From positions 62,001 to 126,000 of the forward strand of contig JAFIHA010000043.1 of assembly GCA_017848965.1 (NCBI GenBank): DNA of 64,000 bases. Reading direction: 5' to 3'. The stretch's first letter is position 1; every line of letters begins with the position of its first letter. Below are positions 34,608 to 41,455 of this stretch, one piece after another. Position numbers and translations under genes: made by a program. The notes beneath the pieces were generated by a model. The model did not search any database and was not told the DNA's origin. It worked only from the letters and a program-made list of their open reading frames with translations. The DNA comes from Dechloromonas aromatica (nom. nud.). GTDB lineage: Bacteria; Pseudomonadota; Gammaproteobacteria; Burkholderiales; Rhodocyclaceae.

Positions 34608-37061
34608 ATGTCCCGCCCCGCCCTGTTCCCCCGCCACCCGCTGACGCCCGTCGCGCAAGCGCTGCTCGTCGTCTTCCTCGGCGCTGCCGCCGGCGCCGGC
34701 CTGCTGCCCGCCCGGGCCCACGCCGCCGAAGCCGGCACCACGATCAATTTCGACATCCCCGCCGGCAGCCTCGACCAGGCCCTGAGCCGCTTCGGCCGCC
34801 AGGCCGGCATCCAGATCGCGGTCAATGCCGAACTGACCCGCGGCCGGCAAAGCCCCGGCCTGAGCGGCAAACACGGCATCGCCGAGGGCCTGCGCCGACT
34901 GCTCGCCGGCAGCGGCCTGGAAGCGGTGCGCGACGGCGGCGGCGAGTACGGCCTGCGCCGCCTGCCACCGGCCAGCACCGGCGAGGCGACCCTGGCGCCG
35001 ATGACGGTGACCGCCGGCGGCCTCGGCGGGACCACCGAAAACAGCGGCTCCTACACCACCGGCGCGATGAGCACGGCGACCAAACTGAGCCTGTCGCCGC
35101 GCGAGACGCCGCAATCGGTCAGCGTCCTCAGCCGGCGCCAGATCGAGGAGCAGAATCTGCTCAGCCTCGACGACGCGGTCAACAACGTCACCGGCCTGGT
35201 CATGCAGAAGGGTTACTACAGCGGCGAATCGGGAAGCTTCTTCGCCCGCGGCTTTCCCGTCGCCAACCTGCTGATCGACGGCCTGCCGACCAGCGCCGGC
35301 GCCAACGGCACCTTCAACGCCGACAACGACGCGCTCGACATCTACGACCGGGTCGAGGTGGTGCGCGGCGCCACCGGGCTGACCACCGGTGCCGGCACGC
35401 CCTCGGCGGCGATCAACCTGGTGCGCAAGCGGCCGACCGCGGAAAACCAGGCCAGCGTCACGCTGAGCGCCGGCAGCTGGCAGAACTTGCGCAGCACCGC
35501 CGACGTCAGCGGCCCGCTCAACGCCGCCGGCACACTGCGCGGCCGCGCCGTGGCCACGGCGCAGGACAGCAAGCAGTTCTACGACACCGCCCACGACCGC
35601 AACCAGCAGCTGTACGCCATCGTCGAGGCCGACCTGACGCCGGCGACGGTGGCGACGCTGGGCTTCCACTACCGCAACGTCGACAACGACGGCTTCGTCC
35701 CCGGCCATCCGACCAATCCGGACGGCAGCTTCCTTGCCGGCCTGAGCCGTTCGGCCAACACCGCCAACGATTTCGACTACTGGCAGCAAACCGACAAGAG
35801 CGTCTTCGCCGAGCTCAGCCACAAGTTCGCCAGCGGCTGGCAGCTCAAGGCCGCCGCCCTGTGGAAACGGCCGGAACAGGACATGATGTTCTCCGGCCTC
35901 TACCGCAACGGCGGCGTGCTCCGCCAGAGCACCCAGCGCTACCGGCTCGACAACCGCCAGGACAGCTACGACGTCGCCGCCAACGGCCCGTTCACCCTGC
36001 TCGGGCGCAGCCACGAACTGATGTTCGGCGCCAGCTACCGCGAATTCGACAACAAGAACTGGGGCGGCTGGTCGAGCTACGCCTGGACCGCCGCCGGCCC
36101 GGCGGTCGATCCCTACCACTGGGATTCGTCCGCCGTCGCCCAGCCAGCGATCGACATGAGCCTCTGGAACTGGGCCTACACGGCCCGCCAGAAAGGCGTC
36201 TATGCCGCCACCCGCCTCAATCTCGCCGATCCGCTCAAGCTCATCCTCGGCGCCCGGATCAACTGGTACGAGAACGACAACCACAGCAACGGCACGCGCT
36301 TCACCATCAACCGCGAAGTCACGCCCTACGCCGGCCTGGTTTTCGACCTCGACGACAGCCACTCGCTCTATGCCAGCTGGACCGAGATCTTCGAGCCGCA
36401 GAGCAACCGCGACAGCAACGGCCAGCTGCTGGCGCCGATCACCGGCACCAACCACGAACTCGGGATCAAGGGCGAATACTTCGGCGGCCGCTTGAACGCC
36501 AGCCTGGCGACCTTCGTCGTCCGCCAGCAGAACCGCGCCGTGGACGATCTCGCCGGCCCCAATCCCTGCCCCGGCAGCAGCTGGGGCTACTGCAAGCGGG
36601 CCGCCGGCGAGGTCGAGAGCAAGGGCGTCGAGCTCGAGGTCGGCGGCGCCCTGACGCCGAGCTGGCAGGTGATGGCCGGCTACACCTACGTCGCCGCCGA
36701 ATTCACCAAGGACGCCGACCGGGCCAACATCGGCCAGTCCTACGACAGCGACCTGCCGCGCCACCAGCTCAAGCTGAGCACCAGCTACCGCCTGCCCGGC
36801 GAGCTCTCGCGCTGGCGCATCGGCGGCAACGTCTATGCGCAGAACCGGACCAAGTCGAGCGACGACGCCAACATCCAGCAAGCCGGCTACGCCATCGTCG
36901 GCCTCAACGGCAGCTACCAGCTCGACGCGCGCACCGAAATCCGGCTCAACATCAACAACCTGTTCGACAAGCATTACTACCAGGGCCTCGGCTGGACGAC
37001 CGGCGGCAACGTCTTCGGCGCCCCGCGCAATTTCGTGGTGACTGCGCGTTACAGTTTCTGA
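34608..37061 (+). CDS. TonB-dependent siderophore receptor 2 (FpvA-like transducer)
   Basis: An 817-residue outer-membrane receptor: signal peptide (about 1-40, AHA-AE), STN domain (about 45-120, FDIPAGSLDQALSRFGRQAG), TonB-box-like stretch (TLAPMTVTA near residue 130), plug (LSPRETPQSVSVLSRRQIEE near 165) and barrel ending in VVTARYSF. AAAGGA lies before the ATG. Both receptors share the spacer after the TonB box (GSYT), so they are paralogues. The 112 bp before it should hold a FecI-type promoter; a TTTTTCC stretch is shared with the region before receptor 1, but the promoter cannot be fixed. Confidence 0.93.
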   Translation: MSRPALFPRHPLTPVAQALLVVFLGAAAGAGLLPARAHAAEAGTTINFDIPAGSLDQALSRFGRQAGIQIAVNAELTRGRQSPGLSGKHGIAEGLRRLLAGSGLEAVRDGGGEYGLRRLPPASTGEATLAPMTVTAGGLGGTTENSGSYTTGAMSTATKLSLSPRETPQSVSVLSRRQIEEQNLLSLDDAVNNVTGLVMQKGYYSGESGSFFARGFPVANLLIDGLPTSAGANGTFNADNDALDIYDRVEVVRGATGLTTGAGTPSAAINLVRKRPTAENQASVTLSAGSWQNLRSTADVSGPLNAAGTLRGRAVATAQDSKQFYDTAHDRNQQLYAIVEADLTPATVATLGFHYRNVDNDGFVPGHPTNPDGSFLAGLSRSANTANDFDYWQQTDKSVFAELSHKFASGWQLKAAALWKRPEQDMMFSGLYRNGGVLRQSTQRYRLDNRQDSYDVAANGPFTLLGRSHELMFGASYREFDNKNWGGWSSYAWTAAGPAVDPYHWDSSAVAQPAIDMSLWNWAYTARQKGVYAATRLNLADPLKLILGARINWYENDNHSNGTRFTINREVTPYAGLVFDLDDSHSLYASWTEIFEPQSNRDSNGQLLAPITGTNHELGIKGEYFGGRLNASLATFVVRQQNRAVDDLAGPNPCPGSSWGYCKRAAGEVESKGVELEVGGALTPSWQVMAGYTYVAAEFTKDADRANIGQSYDSDLPRHQLKLSTSYRLPGELSRWRIGGNVYAQNRTKSSDDANIQQAGYAIVGLNGSYQLDARTEIRLNINNLFDKHYYQGLGWTTGGNVFGAPRNFVVTARYSF

Positions 37062-37309
37062 CAGGCCGCCTGTCGGGCTTGATGAGCCCGCCCGGAGGAG
37101 GAATATTGAAACGGCGTGCCATTTTGCGGGCCGACGGGGGGTTTTGAGCAGCCTGTCGGTAATTTTCATGGTTTCTCAACGCCACAGGCCGCGGGGATTG
37201 AAGTTGTTTCAGCAACTGCAGTCAGGCATTTGAGCCGCAAGGCGTGATCGGCATCCCCGTCAAATTCATCCTTCCCGAATGCGCGGCGGCGAAATATTGT
37301 GGCAACGAG
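37062..37309. other. Intergenic segment after receptor 2, no gene seen
   Basis: About 250 bp with no convincing reading frame or terminator. A short CGGGCT/AGCCCG hairpin at about 37074-37091 has no T run. The segment ends in the promoter at 37310. Confidence 0.5.
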
Positions 37310-37341
37310 TTGACTTTGTGTTGGGAACGGTTATCATTAGC
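37310..37341 (+). promoter_or_regulatory. Sigma-70 promoter overlapping a Fur-box-like site
   Basis: TTGACT at 37310-37315 and TATCAT at 37332-37337 with a 16-bp spacer, a strong promoter. A Fur-box-like sequence at 37323-37341 matches 14 of 19 consensus positions when read on the minus strand. It would make the gene at 37365, and possibly the operon from 37968, iron-regulated. Confidence 0.6.
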
Positions 37342-37364
37342 GTCAATGACATTGCGCAAGATTG

Positions 37365-37817
37365 ATGACAGCGCAAACTGCCACCGCCGCCTGCCAAAGC
37401 GGTATGGGCACACAAGACAGTCGCCAGCCAGCCCTCGGGCAGCCAGCCAGATTCCTCGAATTTCGATCTGCTGCATGGCCGACTGGACGCCGGCATGACG
37501 CGGATCCTGCACAGGAGTACCGCTGGGTGCATACCAACAAGGATGTTCTCGATCGCTTCCAGAACCTTTACGAAGGCCTGATCGCGCACGACGGTTTCGG
37601 CGAAATGCGGCTCGAGTTCCGCATCCTCAAACGCGGCCAGAAAGAAGTCGTCATCCACTGCGGCAAACAGTACCGCTTCGTCGTCGACTATCGCCCGAAC
37701 AACCCGCTTGCCTGGGAAGTGCGACGCGAGCCCGCCACAACGGAAAGCCCGCGGCCGGCCCCGGAGCGCCGCCGCCGTCAGGAGGCCATCGCCTTTCCCG
37801 ACCGCCGCCAGCGGTAA
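37365..37817 (+). CDS. Unrecognised small protein under a Fur-box promoter
   Basis: A 150-residue soluble protein I do not recognise. The likely folded core is residues 50-115 (EYRWVHTNKDVLDRFQNLYE, EFRILKRGQKEVVIHCGKQY), with a basic C-terminal tail. The first 45 residues are low-complexity and include the dispersed repeat at 37422-37450, so the true start may be further downstream; in-frame ATGs are at 37365 and 37404. It lies about 30 bp after the strong promoter. It is 150 bp ahead of the pseudopilin operon and could be its first gene. Confidence 0.6.
   Translation: MTAQTATAACQSGMGTQDSRQPALGQPARFLEFRSAAWPTGRRHDADPAQEYRWVHTNKDVLDRFQNLYEGLIAHDGFGEMRLEFRILKRGQKEVVIHCGKQYRFVVDYRPNNPLAWEVRREPATTESPRPAPERRRRQEAIAFPDRRQR
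37422..37450. repeat. Dispersed repeat, copy 2 (GCCAGCCA flanking CCCTCGGG)
   Basis: Same structure as 32961-32989 with two or three base differences: GCCAGCCA units on both sides of CCCTCGGG. It lies inside the N-terminal part of the small gene at 37365. Confidence 0.7.
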
Positions 37818-37829
37818 CAGACATCAAGT

Positions 37830-37849
37830 CCCGGTCGTCGGCGACCGGG
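37830..37849 (+). promoter_or_regulatory. Hairpin in the leader of the pseudopilin operon
   Basis: Eight-base-pair stem CCCGGTCG/CGACCGGG with a four-base loop, 13 bp after the upstream stop and 118 bp before the first pseudopilin. No T run follows, so it is a weak terminator at best. The rest of the leader shows no known riboswitch pattern. Confidence 0.45.
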
Positions 37850-37967
37850 CGAGCTAGCAAGCCATCGGCGAGGGGTCGAGGCAGATATTGGCAGTAAAGC
37901 AATGCAGGTTGTGCGCACCGGGGGACGGTGGGCGACGGCAATCCCACTTATCTATGGAGTTTTGACT

Positions 37968-38930
37968 ATGAGCAACATGCTGTCTCGCCTGATGGGCAAA
38001 AAGGACGCCGAAATCCAGGCGATCGTCGCCAACGTTGACCCCGCCGCCGCGCCGCGCGGCCTGCGCCGCAAGTTCGAGAAGATCCGCAGCAAGAAACAGG
38101 GCGGTTTCACCCTGCTCGAACTGCTGGTCGTCGTCGCCATCCTCGCCGCGATCGCCGGCACCGCCACGATCATGCTGCACGACACCGACAAGAAGGCCTT
38201 CGCCGCCGCCCACGTGGCGATGATGGACCAACTGTCCAAGGGCATCCTGGAGTTCCAGCAACTGAACGCCGGCAAGTATCCGAACACCTGGGATTCGCTG
38301 CTGACCAACGGCACCGGCGTCCTCGCCGCCACCGCGACGCCGAGCATCCTGCTCAACGAAGGCCTGGCCGACAACCTTGAAGAACACGTGCTGGTCACCG
38401 GCGAGTTCGATGCGCTGAAGGCGGTCGGCATCACCGAAGTCCGCGTGCTCAACGAAGCCGCCACCGGCATCCCCGACCAGGGCACCCTGACTTGCGCCAA
38501 CACCGAAGCCGGCATCCGCGCCCTGATCAACAGCAAGGCCAACAACGTGACCTCGCAGAACATCTACCGCAGCCCGGCCTCCAACGGTTGCGGCGCCGCG
38601 GCGACGATCGCCGACGGCAACGCGCTGCTGATGTGGAAACAAGCCCAGAACGAGCGGGTCAATGCCAAGGCCACCGACGTGCTGATCGCCTTCGGCGTCG
38701 GCCCGGATTCGACGCTGTTCCAGTCCGCCAACTACGGCGCCCTGACCAACACGCCGATCTACCGCCACGTCGAAGGCAACGAGTACAACCGCTTCGTCGC
38801 GCTGTTCAACGTCACTTCCGACTCGACCAAGCCGACCAATGGCAAGGCCACCTTCCAGGCCATCGTTGACGGTGCCGGCGACACCAAGGACGAGGAACTC
38901 GGCGAATTCGACAACGTTCGCCCGACCTAA
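37968..38930 (+). CDS. Pseudopilin 1 with an unusually long leader
   Basis: A 320-residue type II secretion/type IV pilus-like pseudopilin. The prepilin peptidase site is GG-FTLLELLVVVAI at residues 45-58, with Glu at +5, but the leader before it is 46 residues and strongly basic (GLRRKFEKIRSKKQGG), against the usual 6-25. The mature domain (about 270 residues) is larger than GspG-type pilins and has Cys pairs. It opens the 23-kb operon and, given its position before a strong intergenic hairpin, could be the major subunit. TGGAG lies before the ATG. Confidence 0.88.
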   Translation: MSNMLSRLMGKKDAEIQAIVANVDPAAAPRGLRRKFEKIRSKKQGGFTLLELLVVVAILAAIAGTATIMLHDTDKKAFAAAHVAMMDQLSKGILEFQQLNAGKYPNTWDSLLTNGTGVLAATATPSILLNEGLADNLEEHVLVTGEFDALKAVGITEVRVLNEAATGIPDQGTLTCANTEAGIRALINSKANNVTSQNIYRSPASNGCGAAATIADGNALLMWKQAQNERVNAKATDVLIAFGVGPDSTLFQSANYGALTNTPIYRHVEGNEYNRFVALFNVTSDSTKPTNGKATFQAIVDGAGDTKDEELGEFDNVRPT

Positions 38931-38950
38931 GCATCACCTGAGCTGAACCC

Positions 38951-38980
38951 GGGCGCTGGCGGTCGAATCCGCCGGCGCCC
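38951..38980 (+). promoter_or_regulatory. Strong hairpin between pseudopilin 1 and pseudopilin 2
   Basis: Twelve-base stem (38951-38962 pairs with 38969-38980, one G-U pair) with a six-base loop and no T run. It may stabilise the upstream mRNA or partly terminate transcription, so that pseudopilin 1 is made in excess. Confidence 0.65.
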
Positions 38981-39008
38981 GCCGACCCGCAACACACCCG
39001 AGAATCCC

Positions 39009-39932
39009 ATGACGCTGTCCAAGGCAGGCGAACTGCGCGACTGCGGTTTCACCCTGATCGAACTCCTGGTCGTCTGCAGCCTCCTCGCTGCCCTCTCCTA
39101 TATTGCCTGGGGCGCCTACACCGGCGTCCAGGAACGCGCCGAGGACGACATCGCCCGCGCCGAGATGCTGCGCCTGGCCGACGCGCTCAAGCGCTTCCGC
39201 GCCGACACCGGCTATTACCCGGGCCAGGGGCCGTTCGCGCTGGCCGCCCCGGGCACCGTCGAAACCGCCAGTGGCGACGGCTACACCTGCGACCCCGTCG
39301 GCGGCGTGCGGCGCAGTTGGGCTGCGCCCGCGGTAGACGCCGACAAGGACGCCTGGTTCGCCTCGCCGGCCAACCTCGCCCTGCTCTTCGCGGCACCAGC
39401 GCTCTGCGCCAACCATCCGCTGGCTTACCTGGAACGCTGGCAGCCCGCCAGCGGGCGCGGCTGGCACGGCCCCTATCTGGACATATCCGCCCGCGCCTGG
39501 GTCGATCACGGCAACGACTTCAACGCCGACCGCAACGGCACCCTGAACGGCGCCCCCGACGGCGACGGCAACCCGGTCGCCGGCAACAAGATCGTCGACA
39601 TCCCGGCCTTCGGCAACGGCCCACGCTTCACCGCCGTCGGCCCGGCCTGGCAACCCTGCGCCGAGCAAGCGCACAGCACGCCAGGCGCAACCTGCATGCT
39701 CGGCTGGCGGAGCGTCCCGCGCCAGGCCACCGGCTACGCCGCCATGCGCCACGAACTACCCGCCCACGCCCGCCCCTTCGTCGTCTTCGGCCTGGCCGAC
39801 AACGACGCCCCGCGCCTCGTCTATTTCGGGCGCGATGGCCGCTACGGCGGGCGCAACGCCGCCGACCCCTGTCTTCCCAACCTTCCCGATCCCGATGGCG
39901 CCGACGACCAGGTGTTGTGCCTGAATCGCTGA
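39009..39932 (+). CDS. Pseudopilin 2 (GspG/PulG-like N-terminus)
   Basis: A 307-residue pseudopilin with a 12-residue leader and the cleavage site G-FTLIELLVVCSLLA (residues 13-26). The Glu at +5 is present. After the N-terminal helix comes RLADALKRFRADTGYYPGQG, the GspG-like core start, then a large variable domain with several Cys, and NADRNGTLNGAPDGDGN near residue 175, which could bind calcium. It should be exported and processed by PilD, encoded elsewhere. It is followed after 16 bp by a small secreted protein. Confidence 0.9.
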   Translation: MTLSKAGELRDCGFTLIELLVVCSLLAALSYIAWGAYTGVQERAEDDIARAEMLRLADALKRFRADTGYYPGQGPFALAAPGTVETASGDGYTCDPVGGVRRSWAAPAVDADKDAWFASPANLALLFAAPALCANHPLAYLERWQPASGRGWHGPYLDISARAWVDHGNDFNADRNGTLNGAPDGDGNPVAGNKIVDIPAFGNGPRFTAVGPAWQPCAEQAHSTPGATCMLGWRSVPRQATGYAAMRHELPAHARPFVVFGLADNDAPRLVYFGRDGRYGGRNAADPCLPNLPDPDGADDQVLCLNR

Positions 39933-39948
39933 CCGCCACGCCTCACTG

Positions 39949-40431
39949 ATGAAAAACCACCGTTGCCTCGCCATCTTTGCCCTCGCCGCCATCGTCGCCC
40001 TGCCGCTGCATGCCGCCGACCCGGCGCAGCAGATTCCGGTCAGCCGCCTCGACCCCGCCGCCGCCTACAAGGACGTCGACCTCAAGGCGCTGGTCGCCAG
40101 GTCGCGCACCGAACTGCCCGGCCAGCGCATCATCTTCGCGCCGACGCCGATCCGCTTCCGGGCCGTGCTCGGCGCGCTGCCGGTGGCGCAGAAGGCCGAC
40201 TACCTGCACAGCGCGCTGAACATGATGAAGGTCAGCAACCCGCCGCAGGTCAGGCAGCGCATCGGCCTCGACTACGGCGGCGAAACCTTGCTCTCGGCCT
40301 ACATCGAGGAAGACGCCGCCAAGCGCCTGGCGGCCGCGGTCAAGCCCGGGCAGGTGCGCACCTTCTACGCCTGGCACGTCTACAACTACTCGCGCGGACC
40401 GGCCCTGCTCGTCACCGCCTTCGGCGACTGA
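39949..40431 (+). CDS. Unrecognised secreted protein in the pseudopilin cluster
   Basis: A 160-residue exported protein with a signal peptide (about 1-22, LHA-AD). The rest is mixed helix/strand (YKDVDLKALVARSRTELPGQ, RTFYAWHVYNYSRGPALLVT) with no prepilin motif, Cys or known domain. It lies between two pseudopilin genes in the same direction, with 16 and 7 bp gaps, so it is probably a periplasmic accessory of the machine. I do not know the family. Confidence 0.75.
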   Translation: MKNHRCLAIFALAAIVALPLHAADPAQQIPVSRLDPAAAYKDVDLKALVARSRTELPGQRIIFAPTPIRFRAVLGALPVAQKADYLHSALNMMKVSNPPQVRQRIGLDYGGETLLSAYIEEDAAKRLAAAVKPGQVRTFYAWHVYNYSRGPALLVTAFGD

Positions 40432-40438
40432 GGCGGCG

Positions 40439-41455
40439 ATGCGTCCTGCTTCCCCGGCGCGCGGCTTCACGCTGATCGAACTGCTGGTCGTCGTCGCCAT
40501 CCTCTCCGCCGCCTCGCTGCTCGCCTTCGCCGGCCTCGGCGAGGACCGCGTCCAACTGCGCCACGACGACACCCGCCAGCGCCTGCGCCATCTGCGCACC
40601 GCCATCCTCGGCGACAGCGCGCTCGCCGGCTACGTCGTCGACAACGGCCGGCTGCCCGGCAGCATCGCCGAGCTGCTCGGCCCCGGTGAACTGCGCCAGC
40701 GCGCGGCGCTCGCCCCGCTCTTCGTCCCGGCGCCCGACGCCGACAGTTGCACCGGCAGCACTGGCATTGCGCTGAGCGACAACGGCGCGCTGCTGGTCAA
40801 GGGTCACCGCGGCGATTATCTCGGCGGCCTCGCCGTCAACGGTCGCTTCCGCGACGGTTGGGGCAATGTCGGGATCAACGACGACGCCGCCAACGCCGGC
40901 TGGGCGACCGCGCTCGCCACGCCGGCCCTGCACATCTCCAGCCTCGGCGCCGACAACGCCGCCGGTGGCGACGACTACGCCGCCGACCAGACCCTGGCCA
41001 TCAACGCCGACGACTGGCTGCTGCCGATCGCCGGCTGGACCGTCACGGTCAACAACGCCCGCCGCGGCGGCGACCCCGCCAACGACATCCCGGCCGGTCG
41101 CCTGTCGCTCAGCCTGCTGGTCTTCGTGAATGACGGCGACGGCGGCCAGTGGCGGCGTTACAGCAGTGCCGCCCTGCCCTGCCTGGACGGCAACGGCGAC
41201 GGCGAGGTCGGCGGCCTCGCCTGCGCGCGCAGCGCTACGGTCGCCTTTGGCGACGGCTGCAAGCCCGGCGTCACCGTCGCCGGCCAGGGGCGCATCCCGC
41301 AGGGTCGCCACCTGCTGGTGCTCACCGACCACGGCGCCGACGGCCAGCCGTGGACCGCCGACGACGTCGTCAGCGGCGGCAGCACGCCGATCCTCGCGCA
41401 AATCGACGCCATCGCCGGGCACAACCTGCCGGCCGTCACGCTGGAGATCCGATGA
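40439..41455 (+). CDS. Pseudopilin 3
   Basis: A 338-residue pseudopilin with an eight-residue leader and the site RG-FTLIELLVVVAILSA (residues 8-23), Glu at +5. A repeated Asp/Gly-rich stretch (ADNAAGGDDYAADQ, LDGNGDGEVGG) suggests calcium-binding loops. The C-terminal domain is large, as in GspK or PilX-like minor pseudopilins, but no specific match is claimed. Its stop overlaps the GspL-like gene (ATGA), which ties it to the assembly platform. Confidence 0.9.
   Translation: MRPASPARGFTLIELLVVVAILSAASLLAFAGLGEDRVQLRHDDTRQRLRHLRTAILGDSALAGYVVDNGRLPGSIAELLGPGELRQRAALAPLFVPAPDADSCTGSTGIALSDNGALLVKGHRGDYLGGLAVNGRFRDGWGNVGINDDAANAGWATALATPALHISSLGADNAAGGDDYAADQTLAINADDWLLPIAGWTVTVNNARRGGDPANDIPAGRLSLSLLVFVNDGDGGQWRRYSSAALPCLDGNGDGEVGGLACARSATVAFGDGCKPGVTVAGQGRIPQGRHLLVLTDHGADGQPWTADDVVSGGSTPILAQIDAIAGHNLPAVTLEIR

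Noticed and set aside
34581..37169. An 862-codon minus-strand open frame opposite receptor 2, and an 876-codon plus-strand one in another frame
   Set aside because: Both are Arg/Val- or Arg/Pro-rich shadows of the TonB-dependent receptor, with no domain or ribosome-binding site.
37850..37967. Possible c-di-GMP (GEMM) riboswitch or sigma-54 promoter before pseudopilin 1
   Set aside because: The conserved GEMM GCAAAG-type segments are absent, and the nearest GG/GC pair for sigma-54 has a 12-bp instead of a 10-bp spacing.
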